Part shown: positions 45,464-55,969 of the stretch, piece after piece | Layout of the letters: every line of letters begins with the position of its first letter | Numbering within the stretch: position 1 is the first letter of the stretch | NCBI GenBank assembly: GCA_964059195.1 | Contig: CAXKWD010000006.1 | Coordinates: 133,678,539-133,742,538 of the forward strand | DNA length: 64,000 nucleotides | Origin: Ectobius pallidus | Taxonomy: Eukaryota; Arthropoda; Insecta; Blattodea; Ectobiidae | Reading direction: 5' to 3' | Notes under the pieces: generated by a model | Told to the model about the DNA's origin: nothing | The model's input: the letters and a program-made list of their open reading frames with translations, nothing else | Database searches by the model: none | Program-made: the position numbers and the translations under genes

Positions 45464-45897
45464 ATCTAATGATCTCAAAACTCCTACGATATATAACGAC
45501 ATAGGGAAGAAAATTAAAGGGAATTGAAGTCATTGATATAAGAAAAGTAAATTCTTGAATTTTTTGGTAATTTATATGAGATCAAGTTATGAGCTAAATG
45601 TGGTGATATTAATAGTTTGGTAACTTGAAATTTCCTTGGTGGAACGCATTCATCCACGTGGGTAGCCATCTTCAGCATCTTGTCAATTTTGCTGTAAGAA
45701 AGGTGTTTTTCCGATGTGGCGTACAGCGTAGGCTCTACTATGTGATTTGAATCATAATATTGTTAGTCTAAACTGTTGAGTGCTACTAACGTATAAATGC
45801 GACACCTCAAACGATAATATGAAAGTAGATAAGTGATATTAATAGAGCAATGCTTCATGAAAAATGTGATAATTTTCATACACGTGTTACTCCTATC

Positions 45898-46175
45898 AAC
45901 CGCCTGTGTGGTTATCGTCGCGTGCTAAGGTTCCGAAGACCCGAGTTCAATCCCCATTACCTCCTAGGATTTTTCTGAGATAAGGTGGTCTGGAACGGAG
46001 TGCACTCACCTTCGTGATTCAAACCGAGGAGCTACTTGATTGAGAAATAGCGCCCCGGTCATGGAAACCATCGTTTCGTGAGTATCGGCATGCGCCCAAT
46101 CCCGCCTTCTGCCTTTAGTAGATGATGCAACTAGTCCCACAAGGGATGTAGCGCCATGGCGTTTGGTTTTAGGAG
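45898..46175 (+). mobile_element. SINE-C, best plus-strand copy
   Basis: Head GTGTGGTTATCGTCGCGTGC (A box) and CCCGAGTTCAATCCCC (B box), then CCTCCTAGGATTTTTCTGAG, GTGATTCAAACCGAGGAGCT, CGGTCATGGAAACC, and the 3' end GATGTAGCGCCATGGCG. About 280 bp. Confidence 0.8.
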
Positions 46176-46483
46176 TTAGTCCTATCATTCACGGTAACGA
46201 AATATGAGACTGAAATGTTCCTTATCAATTTAAAACTTTGATCTCACTGGTGATATCACATAATGATTGATTATATGAATACAGTATATACATTCGGTTA
46301 TGGAAGGGTTAATAATAACATTCTTAAACGTCTTTCTTTTAGAAAAATTGCAATTCAGATCACATGCACTGTAACACCAAATCGTGAAAAAAAATACCTC
46401 CCTAAGCCCACTGTTGGCAATACGGAGGTTAGTACTTTAAATTAACCACCGAGCTAATTTCAAATATCGGACTGGTAGCGAAT

Positions 46484-46685
46484 ATCGTCACAAATAAGAC
46501 TTTGAAGGTTCTCCCGACGAATACAATGTAGAAAATGTTCTCGGGTTTCCAGTCGGGTAATAAAATAATTAAATTCTGAGCTTCTTCTCCGAAGATGACG
46601 ACGCAGACAGTCGCCGAAAGCTCAGAATTTAATTCTCTTACTACCCGACCGGAAACCTGAGAACAGTTTCTACATCGTCACAAAT
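46484..46685. mobile_element. Fold-back element with 12 bp direct repeats
   Basis: Inverted arms 46528-46583 and 46618-46673 (start GTAGAAAATGTTCTCGGGTT) are flanked by the direct repeat ATCGTCACAAAT at 46484-46495 and 46674-46685, possibly a target duplication. The centre holds CCGAAGATGACGAC, a 7 nt loop, then GTCGCCGAAAGCTC, the same hairpin motif as at 10836-10925. Confidence 0.65.
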
Positions 46686-46689
46686 GTTT

Positions 46690-47532
46690 TTAAAAATGTT
46701 CGTATGTATCCGTCATAAAGGGAAATTAGGCGGTAACTGTTTGAAAGTTCACAATTGAGTCAAGTAGTGCCTAGATGTAGAATATAGAAATTTCAGGAAC
46801 CTTTGCCATAACGAGTTTACGAACCCTGCTTAGGCCTATACAGAACGAGAAAGTCTGCCGGAAAGTGTGTGTAGGTAGGCTGTGCATTGGGGCTGGAAGA
46901 ATAAATTTAACTTGATGTGTGATAATGTGGAACTAGAAGCACTCCTTCCTTACTTCGAATGTAAGAAATCAAAGCAACTTCAGCATCGCTTTCTACAAAC
47001 TTTAAGAGAACGAAAGGAAAAGAAAAGTTTCGAGTAGAGGTTTGACTCATCCCTTGAGGTTTGTGGGTTGCTGATATTTTACACTTAAGAATACAACTCC
47101 ACAAGGAGCGAACTTCCAAATTTCACGGAATTTCAAACGAAAAAGTTGTTTAGTGGAAAGTAAATTTCATGTGGATTGTAAACATGTTGTTACTTTAGAA
47201 ATACTCCTTCCCTTAGAGAATTTCAGGACCTCTCAGAATAATAAGGTACGTAGTAAGTTACAAATCTAAAAAGGCTTACGCGAAGGCAATGCCACCGTAC
47301 GGATTCGGCGATAGGCTGGACTTCCATGACATAACTTCAGTCATACAGTATTAAAACGTTAAGTTAGGCCTACTTCGGGTTCAAATTCCGTGACCGAGCA
47401 ATCTGAATTCACGGTCAACTCAGCCGCGATCAGGGTTGCCAGATCAGAAACGTAAAACAGTCGTACCAACAACTGAAAATAGTCGTACGCTAGTTAAAAT
47501 CGTCGTACACTTTGCGAATTGTCAGGATGATG

Positions 47533-47571
<39 letters not shown>

Positions 47572-48320
47572 TACAGACATTTTTTCTATAAATGGTGGCT
47601 AAAATTTGCTCTTTTAAGTTCTATAACGTGCTACTGCTCCACTCACGCATGCTGACTTTATTGTTCACCGCTACTACTCAGATAACTGGTCTCTCGTAAC
47701 TGTATACATATACCCATTATTGTTGGTACTTTTGTCATCGGCTACCTGCAGATGTTGCAGGAAGAAATAAAATATTAATAATAAAATTACATTATAAACC
47801 ATAAGAAAGTAAGATTTCCAAATATTATTTAAAGTATACAGCCACTTTCGATATGGACGTGTCAACATATACTATTAATAATAACAATCATATGATTATT
47901 ATGTTTGGTCAAAATAAAGTAAATACAATAAGACCAGCTGCTCTTTATCGGTATAATTTCTTTAGAGGTTATAAGCAGCCGTAAACTAAAAGCATCAGTG
48001 GGTTCTAAGTTTGAAATTGGTCACGATAATTTAGGTGAAATAGTTGTTTTCCATGAATGACTGTACTGTAACAAAAGGATAAAATCATCACATTTTACAC
48101 AAAGGAATACCTTATTTATCTTGTATCTCTGATTTTATATAATATTTTGAAGTGGCTAATTTACGTGTAAGTGGCAGTGAAAAGGTTAATTTTATTGGCA
48201 ATTTTTTTAAAAAGTTGGTTTTCGCAGAGACGTATTCTAGATTAGAATTTACTCACAATTTATTTGGAAATAGGTAGGCTAGGTGTAAAGTAATGTCAAA
48301 ATGATATGTCAAAGTCGAGA
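46690..48320. other. Unassigned DNA with a microsatellite
   Basis: An (AAT)n run lies at about 47533-47570. A CAGGGTTGCCAGATCAG sequence at 47424-47440 resembles a hAT-type terminus but has no partner. TAGGCCTA at 46831 and 47365. Confidence 0.45.
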
Positions 48321-48324
48321 ATGA

Positions 48325-48420
48325 ACGTGGGTGAAGCGATTGGTAAGGCATTGGCTTTCTGCTCAAATAGTTCGATCGATCTTTAAAGATAATTTTGCCT
48401 GAAAAATCTATTACCTTCAC
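48325..48420 (+). mobile_element. SINE-D fragment
   Basis: GATTGGTAAGGCATTGGCTT followed by TCTGCTCAAATAGTTCGATC gives the A-box side and decayed B box of the family seen at 5240. The body is not preserved. Confidence 0.5.
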
Positions 48421-48449
48421 TCTGATTTGAACCTGTAACACCTGAAATT

Positions 48450-48698
48450 CATAGGCGCCAACTCAAAGGGGGGGGGAGGTACTTTCTGGCCTCTGGCCTC
48501 GCCACCCAGTACATAGAAGTAGGGACATCGCCCCCTTAGTATTTAGAAGTAAGGGCTTCGCTGTGTTTACCAGCAAAAGTTATTTTATTTATTAGCAAGT
48601 CGTTTGTTATTATGTTTTAGGCTTATGTGTAATTGTTAAGAATCCTATATTATAATAATTCTTGCCCCTCCAGAAAAATGTTCAAGTCGGCGCCTGAT
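48450..48698 (+). mobile_element. Small hAT-like element, copy 1
   Basis: Left end CATAGGCGCCAACT and right end AGTCGGCGCCTGAT are inverted repeats. Inside the left end is a nine-G run. The right end shares CCAGAAAAATGTTCAAG-type text with the relative at 60461-60605. No clear 8 bp duplication. Confidence 0.55.
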
Positions 48699-48699
48699 A

Positions 48700-50435
48700 T
48701 TTTTCAGTTGAAAACTTCAAAGAAATGCCTGTAGATATAAATAAATTCACTGCTTTTAAAATAATTAAATAATTCTATTCAGAACTTACAGAATTTTCAA
48801 GAAAAATAGGAAAATGATAAATTATATATTTTTTTAAAGAAAGAACAACGGGAATCCATTTTGAAGTTCATTTTTATACATAATGTTCCGAATTCTTTAG
48901 AACAATACAAATCTTCTGTAATTCATTTATTAGCGATCATCCTGAATTAACTGGGTTAATCAACAAACATTTTAAGTCAAAAATTATAAAATTTGTATAA
49001 TTATTTCTTAAATTTAATTCCTTACTTCTGCCATTATTATATCATTTTCTGTATTAAATTTTAAAATACAGATATAATTAATTTACCTTGAAATTAATTT
49101 ACTGTACAATTTTATACATTATTGCTGTATTATTAACTCGTAAATTTCCATTATTGTAAGTATAACATGTTCTGTATTTACTGTGATAATTAATTATTAT
49201 GGTGTATTTCAGTGTATTAAACTGAAACGTCCCCTAGCAAAAGTTTTGCTATTTCGGGTGGCGTTAGAGTTATTTAATATTACTGTAATTTATAGTAATA
49301 AATGTATTTATTTACTTTAATGAACTAAAACATTGTAAACATAATTGCATAGCACAAAATAGATTTATTTATCGCGATGTTAACTACTACCCCTTTGAAT
49401 CTGTGAAGTTATAAACCTTCCACTCTCTTTTTAAGATGTATAACTAACGCTATTTTTATAATTTTGCTAATTATTTTGCAGTATTCAAGATATTTTCGTA
49501 CTTTACGAACAATGTGAAGTTTGCTTTTATTGTACTGTTAAGTCCACAATATTAAATGAGGCACTGTATAAACTTAAATAGCACTTTTAATTAAAGAGTA
49601 CAAAGAGGATAGAATTAAAAAAGTAACTACTTGTTTAAGTTTGCAATTAATGGAAGTTCAGAGTGTTCCTGGAGTGTATCATAGTCACTATTCCATTACC
49701 TCGTGCGAGGCGTTCTAAATGCAAACTAGATTTCAATGAAGTGTTAGGTTTCCTTCTTAGACACCTTACCTCCTAGATATCCGATAATCACATTGCTGAT
49801 CTCATAAACTCTTCTCCATGCCTTGTACATAACATCCTAAGGTACTCCCGAAGCTAATCTAGCGCCGTCCTATCAAATTTCCTCTTCGAAAACAGAACAA
49901 AATTTTCAAAATTTGCAATTGCTTAACGAATAGTATGTTTGTTAGTAGGCCCTACTTAAATCCGTGTTTGCTATTTTATTTAGCTTTCATTAGCCAGACA
50001 TATTTACCGTTTATACTTGGTATACTGGTATACCGGGCGAATCTTTTCATCCTGCGGATTGCTGGCTAGGCAAACCTGCATTTTACCAACGATTATAAAT
50101 TCTGCTCACACCGCATTCAACAGTCTATCCAAATAAGGCTGAGATGTTGTTCTGTGTTAATATGCAACGGTAAACCGGCTGAATCGTCATGCTGAAAGTC
50201 CGGGGATCAAATCACTGCCGAATGAAATTAATACGATGATACCAAACAGACTATGTGTATAGTATAGGATTTAAAACTCAAGATACTGCATAACTTCTGA
50301 ATCCGCAGGTTTGGAAAATTAAGCCGATAAAACATTAAATAAGTTAAATAAAATCTTATGGTCCTCATCAGAATTTGAACATTTAAGTAGTTTCTCGTTC
50401 CTTTACAAACAAGTTGGCTATTTGTATATTTTAAA
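48700..50435. other. Unassigned AT-rich DNA
   Basis: A possible LINE 3' end (CTGAAACGTCCCCTAGCAAA ... GGGTGGCG) lies near 49220-49265. Otherwise nothing recognisable. Confidence 0.4.
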
Positions 50436-50439
50436 TCTT

Positions 50440-50580
50440 TCCCAACTTAGCCGCTACTTCTGTATCAAGTCTTGGTGTCAAGAGGCTGAGTGCACCCCGC
50501 TGAAGACCTTCCTACCTTATAAAAATCCGAGGAGGTACCGAGGACAGAATCCAGACCTGCGAATCCGTAGTCAGCAACGC
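50440..50580 (-). mobile_element. SINE-C partial copy, minus strand
   Basis: The reverse complement contains the tRNA-like head side, CCTCCTCGGATTTTTATAAG and GCGGGGTGCACTCAGCC. The 3' half is missing. Confidence 0.65.
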
Positions 50581-50599
50581 AATATATTATAGGCCTACC

Positions 50600-51390
50600 A
50601 CTATACATAATTATGTCAAGTGCGAATATATTGTATTAAAGTCATATCAATAGATGATGATAGTCCTGATATGAAAATATAATATCCTTTGACTGACGGA
50701 TGGGTGCAATGATGAACCAACTAGAGGAATAGATCACAAACAGTTAAAGAAACCGTAAAATTGCATTTCTTCCTTTATCGCAATGCTAGAGTAAACACAC
50801 TAACATGATTACGGCTCTCTCTTTATTGCTTTCCCATAATAAGGCTTTGTTCTTTGTTTATCTATCCCCGGCTATTTAAGTGGAAGGCTGCCATATAAAA
50901 TAAATCTTAACATCTTGAGTTTTACGAGAGATTTGACAACAAAGGGAATGTTCTGTGGAATGCAATCTAACTGAGTAAGATAAACGAATTAAATAAATGG
51001 TGAAAAATATGTTGCACAAACTTTCTCACATAAAGGTTACATGTTAAGAATCGTATTATTGAGATTACCAGAATGTAGGCCTTTCAATAAAAAAATTAAT
51101 GTATAACTTCCAGGTTAAGTAGATTTAAGAATCTTGCCGAATTTTTCATATATACTTTTCCTTGCAGCATCATACATGTTAATTGAAAAAATATTTGCTG
51201 TGATTATTCAATATATTTAGATTCCCTTGGTCAAGTAAATAAATAATAAAAGAGAATTCATATTTAAGACAACTGTTATTGTATTACATAGGCCTGCTGT
51301 AATTAATATTATGTCGTACAATATCTCAATACTATTCATTATTTTGAAGTGAAACTTCTTTAGCCGCGGTAGGGGTAAGTCGGGAGCTTG
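50600..51390. other. Unassigned AT-rich DNA
   Basis: No gene. Two TAGGCCTA relatives (TAGGCCTT, TAGGCCTG) near 51076 and 51290. Confidence 0.5.
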
Positions 51391-51394
51391 TGTA

Positions 51395-51449
51395 ACGCTC
51401 AAAATCGTCACGAAATTAGTGCCACGCTCAAAATCGTCACGAAATTAGT
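51395..51449 (+). repeat. Two-copy tandem repeat, 29 bp period
   Basis: ACGCTCAAAATCGTCACGAA plus six bases, present twice (51395-51420 and 51424-51449), identical. Confidence 0.9.
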
Positions 51450-51499
51450 AAGGTGTGACGGAACGGACTGCACAGGAAACAATCAACTAAATGATTAGG

Positions 51500-51985
51500 C
51501 TTATCCAAAATTTAAAAATCTAAAAGTCCAAAATTAAAAAAATCCAAAATCCAAAATTAAAAAATCCAAATTAAAATTCGAAGGTCCAAAATTTTAAAAA
51601 TCCATAATTTTAAAATTAAAAAGTTCAAAGATCCAAAATTAAAAAGTCCAAAAATCCAAAATTTAAAAAATAAAAAATCCAAATATCCAAAAATTAAAAA
51701 TAGAAAAATTAAAAATATTAAAAAATCCAAAATTTAAAAAATAATAAATCCAAAATTTGAAAATCCAAAATACAATATTTAAAAATAAAAAAATCGAAAA
51801 TTAAAAAAATTAAAAAATAAATAATTCAAAGATCTAAAATTTAAAAACACCAAAATTACAAAATTAAAAAATCCAAAATTAAAAAATCCAAAATCCAAAA
51901 GTCCAAAATCCCAATATTAAAAAGTCAAACAATCCAAAATTGAAAAATCCAATAATCTTAAATTGAAAAAATCCAAAAATTAAAA
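51500..51985 (+). repeat. Degenerate A-rich tandem tract (TCCAAAAT-type)
   Basis: Nearly 490 bp composed of irregular repeats of ATCCAAAATT and AATTAAAAA. G is almost absent from the plus strand, and the unit length drifts around 9-14 bp. A 12 bp inverted pair (GAAGTGAAACTT at about 51346, AAGTTTCACTTC at about 51986) brackets this tract and the preceding tandem repeat. Confidence 0.8.
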
Positions 51986-52082
51986 TAAGTTTCACTTCTG
52001 TCGCGTGGCGTTTCACTCACATTTTTTTTAAAATTCAGGATTGTTCAACAAAATATAGTGATTTACATTTAGGACTACAATA

Positions 52083-52615
52083 GTGATATCCACGCTATTG
52101 TCGCTCCCACTACTTCCCTCGCTTCATCTCCACTCCGATAATTAATCTCCATAGACATCTAGCACCATGATATGCAGCGGCGAGGCTCCGCTGATCCCAT
52201 TACAACGTTACTCCAAGCCTTTTGGAACATCTTGGTTTTTTCTTATATATATTACGCAAAAAATTTGAATGGGCGGTGGTTTCGTACTTAGGGAGGCATG
52301 AAACGTAAAGATATGAAATAATTATTTTTAGACAGTCATGACATGGTATCGATTGCAATAAGTAGATTTTTCTTCAAAATATACTTAAAAAAGGTAAAGT
52401 GATCCCTGTATGGGCCGTGGAGACGTGGGAGTTTGAGGCTTTCAGATTGAGACATTTGTTAGTTCTACGAACCGGCCGCTTCTATTCCCAGGAATACTCC
52501 TGGTACTCATTTCTGTTCGTGGCTGAGTCGACCCCAGGGCAATAGTGCCACCAGCAGAATTAGGTCAATAGAAAAATCTTACAAACCTCATAGCGAATCG
52601 AACCTATGTTTTAAG
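52083..52615 (+). repeat. Left arm of a 3 kb inverted repeat
   Basis: Inverted copy, roughly 90 percent identical, of 54536-55052. It includes about 310 bp of outer sequence (GTGATATCCACGCTATTG at the edge) and a SINE-B body at its inner side. Confidence 0.85.
52395..52615 (-). mobile_element. SINE-B copy, minus strand, head lost
   Basis: The reverse complement matches 54540-54775 (ACAGAAATGAGTACCAGGAG, GGTGGCACTATTGCCC). The tRNA-like head is cut at the arm boundary. Confidence 0.75.
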
Positions 52616-52639
52616 TTCTTCTTGTCCGACAATACTATA

Positions 52640-53093
52640 ATATTCTAATGACATACAAGTAACCTAAGATAACATATCTTAAAGTGTGTTAAGTTTCTTG
52701 AGAAACTCTGATAAGCATATGTGAAGGAATATATGGGTAGTGTTATTTGTCAACTGTATTTGAACTTCCAAAGCGGTATATGAACACTGTAAAACAATAT
52801 ATTGTCATTATAACGGATTTGCATTTGGTAAATTTTGTATAATATATTACCACAAAATAGGCACTAAATTAGGCATTAAATTAGGTCAACCGATTTGGTT
52901 CAATTTCAATAGGCTTCTTCCCATGGACGTTACAAATGCGTATACCAAGTTTCATGAAAATCCGATAAAGCGTATTTGAGTAATCGCGTATACAAACACA
53001 CGGACAGACAGACGGACAGACATTTCCCTTCCCCCACACAATCTCATAAAGTACCATTCTGGCACTTAATAATAAGTGCCTGAAATTTCAGGC
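52640..53093 (-). repeat. Dispersed repeat R-gamma, copy 3 (inverted)
   Basis: The reverse complement aligns with 33575-33780 and 34290-34480. It contains a short GACAGACGGACAGACA run near 53000. It ends with the 20 bp near-perfect palindrome GGCACTTAATAATAAGTGCC at 53074-53093. Confidence 0.65.
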
Positions 53094-53099
53094 TCTAAC

Positions 53100-53990
53100 G
53101 ATTACATATTTTGCAGTGAGAAGTACTTAAAGCTACTTAAAACAAAGGCATATTTAGAATTATGGCAAATCTTAGAAGATCGACAAATTAGTTGATTTGA
53201 TGAATAGGTATATTTTCAAGTTAATAATTATCGTTTGGGGTCATAATGCACTTGAAAAATCGACAAACATGAAAAAATGTACATAACAATCAAAGAAAAT
53301 CCGTTGTAATGGAGTTACAGTACGCTATATTTCTTTTATTGAATTATCGCCTGGTGTTTATGCTTCACGCAGTACACTGGTGGCGGAGAAGTGCTCGAAA
53401 CAGCCCTGGCAGGGGAAATACAGAATACTAAATTAGATGCCGTTCCATCACTTGCAGGGATGGCTTTGAAAATATGGAAAACGCACTGGCTTCGGCCGGG
53501 TAATATTTTAGGTAGCCCAATAGTTCGGACAAGTTCGTTAATGAGCAAAATTGGCCCAAGGGGGATCGGGGTTGAAATTTTGAAAAAAATGTATATCTCG
53601 GCCCCTATGAAGTATAGAGGGAAACTTTGTTTGAATAAATTAGAGTACTCCCTATGGAGTTCACAGTGACACCAACGATTCGGGGGTTTTGGGGGTACGA
53701 GTGGGGGTGAGGGATGGAAATTCAAAATGTTTGAAACTACGTCTTGTGGAGTATCGCTGAAAAGCTCTTGATGAGTACTCTATAAATCAATAACTAGTTT
53801 CTCGATAGTTCTCATAAAAGGTGAGATTTGAATGTTTGAAAAGTGCTCTTTCCTCTTTTTTGCAGTTATTATTGCGGGTTTGTCATGCCAAGGCTAAAGA
53901 AGAAGAGTGCTGCGCAGCGACAATAAATTAAACCAAACGCTTTTCGAAATATACCTCAGCCTGTAGACCTGCCTAAAGGGATTTTTTATT
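53100..53990. other. Unidentified DNA inside the inverted-repeat loop
   Basis: A GC-richer segment (53336-53725) is open on both strands (129 codons minus, 92 codons plus), with no domain I recognise. At 53885 a short frame MPRLKKKSAAQRQ follows an acceptor-like TTTTTTGCAG. It resembles N-terminal basic text of some transposon proteins but stops at once. Confidence 0.35.
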
Positions 53991-53997
53991 ATTTGAT

Positions 53998-54190
53998 CGG
54001 CCTCGGTCTAGTGGTTACAGTTAATGATTACTAGTTAATGAGATCCTGGGTTCGATTTCCTGTACAGCTAAGGGGAATTTTATGTTTCGCTGACCGACAT
54101 GGCTTGATTAAATATTAAGGACCCCCTCGTCTCATCGGGACATTGCAGGTGTCCCAGCTAGACAAATGACCACAAACCCTACTAGGGAAG
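53998..54190 (+). mobile_element. SINE-E, tRNA-derived
   Basis: Clear A box (GGTCTAGTGGTTAC) and B box (TGGGTTCGATTTCC) about 40 bp apart, followed by a 120 bp body. Only copy in the window. Confidence 0.65.
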
Positions 54191-54221
54191 AAGAAAAACA
54201 TGTATAACATATTACAAAACC

Positions 54222-54490
54222 AAACTAAACTACGTGGCGCTACATCCCTGAAGGGACCAGGCCTACCACCTGACCGCTGCGTCATCTACCATAGGCAGAT
54301 GGCAGGATTCGGGGTATGAGGTCAGCCCCACGGCCGTTAATGGTGGATTCCATAACCGGAGACGCCACTTCTCTATGAAATAGCTCCTCAATTTGAATCA
54401 CGAGGCTGAGTGCACCCCGTTCCAGACCTCCCTACCTCATAAAAAAGCCAAGGGCCGACGGATCGGAAATCAGCGACGCTAACCCCAAGA
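54222..54490 (-). mobile_element. SINE-C copy, minus strand
   Basis: 3' end ATGTAGCGCCACGTAGTTTA at 54222. Middle blocks GATTCAAATTGAGGAGC and GAACGGGGTGCACTCAGCC. The head near 54470 is degraded. Confidence 0.75.
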
Positions 54491-54496
54491 AAAACG

Positions 54497-54775
54497 GGGT
54501 ACCCAGTGGCGTAGTGGTTGCATTACAAACCGGAAGGTCGCGAGTTCGATCCCCGATGAGGTCGTTGGAGTTTTTCAATTGGCCTAATACTTATGGTGGC
54601 ACTATGGCCCTAGATGTCGACTCAGCCTCTCTAACAGAAATGAGTACGAGGAGTATTCCTGGGGATAAAGGCGGCCGGTTCGTAGGACTAACAAATGTCT
54701 CAATCTGAAAGCCTCAAACTCCCGCGTCTCCACGGCCCATACAGAGATCACTTTACCTTTTTAGGTAGATTTTGA
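54497..54775 (+). mobile_element. SINE-B, best copy
   Basis: A box (GGCGTAGTGGTTGC) and perfect B box (GAGTTCGATCC), then the GGTGGCACTATGG, ACAGAAATGAGT and GGGGATAAAGGCGG blocks. It ends TTTACCTTTTTAGG. It lies at the inner side of the right arm of the inverted repeat. Confidence 0.8.
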
Positions 54776-55052
54776 AGAAAAATCTACCTATTGCAATCGA
54801 TACCATGACATGACTGTCGAAAAATAATTCTTTCACGTCTTTACGTTCCATACCTCCCTAAGTACGAAACCACCGCCCATTCAAAAAATTTTATATATAA
54901 GAAAAAACTAAGATGTTCCAAAAGTAACGTTGTAATGGGATCAGCGGAGCCTCGCCGCTGCATATCATGGTGCTAGATGTCTATGGAGATTAATTATTGA
55001 AGTGGGGATGAAGCGAGGGAATTAGTGGGAGCGACCATAGCGTGAATATCAC
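54536..55052 (-). repeat. Right arm of a 3 kb inverted repeat
   Basis: Mirror of 52083-52615. The homology outside the SINE (54776-55052) is not seen with the third SINE-B copy at 13439, so the arms reflect a segmental inverted duplication rather than two SINE insertions. Confidence 0.85.
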
Positions 55053-55073
55053 AACTGACTACTATATACTGTA

Positions 55074-55674
55074 CTAGCATGTGCCCGCGGATTCGCCCGC
55101 GATAATTATTTCAAAAATTAAAAATTAAGAGCATAATAGTTAAATCATTATATTTATTAACACCTAAATCACGTTTTTGCCCGTATTTCACTCATAACTC
55201 ACGAACGAAAACTAAAATTAAAATTCCAGCTTCGAGGTGCATTTTCCGACCCTTCAGCCCACCTATGTTTAAAATTTCAGATATCTGCGTTCAGTAGATT
55301 TTGCTGGACATCGAGGACAATTCCTTTTATTAATATAGATAATATGAATTATAATGATACCTTCTCTAATTTGTCAAACATCCCTTTCATTTAATCCAAA
55401 CCCACCTATACCATTGGCAACAATATGTTCTGTGAATTTGTTTCGATAATTCTATGTAAAAAGGGATTAAGTATTTTAAAAAACATTTAATTTTTGGCAT
55501 TTAGAATCAGAATTTTTCAAAATCCTTTCTTAGTGAGCATCTACATTATGAAACGAAGGTACTGTCAAAATTCCAAGTATCTACCTGTTATAGTTTAGGC
55601 TGTACGTTGATTCCTGTCAGTCAGTCAGTCATTCATTCAGTCAGTCAGGACAAAGCCTTTTATATATATAGAGA
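55074..55674 (-). mobile_element. Non-autonomous Helitron-like element (601 bp), minus strand
   Basis: On the minus strand: 5' TCTCTATATATATAAAAGGC after an A, and 3' hairpin CGCGG-GCGAAT-CCGCG (55087-55102) followed by GGCACATG and CTAG before a T. It shares the 5' region with 35589-36461 (GGCTTTGTCCTGA plus GACT repeats, then GTACTGTCAAAATTCCAAG-type text). The 3' halves differ. No coding capacity. Confidence 0.75.
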
Positions 55675-55969
55675 TTAATAATACCATTGCTATGAGTGTT
55701 GTTAATATTATTATTATTATTACTTAGCTTATTTTGCATACTGCGTATTGGTCATATCACGTTTTTCAAATATTTGCCTGTACCAGTGGTCTCTTATAAT
55801 AATTAATTTATGTGTATCTGTTTCAAACGATTATAAGTTAATATCCTGCGACATAATGGCGATGAATTATGGAAAGTAACCACGTCCTACAAATCCGCCT
55901 TTTGCCTTTGGGAATGAGGAAACCAGGAAAAACCAAAGTCAATTTACCAGCCACAGGTTCGATATGAGC

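Noticed and set aside
47424..47440. CAGGGTTGCCAGATCAG as a hAT terminus
   Set aside because: No inverted partner or 8 bp duplication found within several kilobases.
53336..53725. 129-codon minus frame, Pro-rich
   Set aside because: The opposite strand is also open over the same region, and neither translation shows a known motif.
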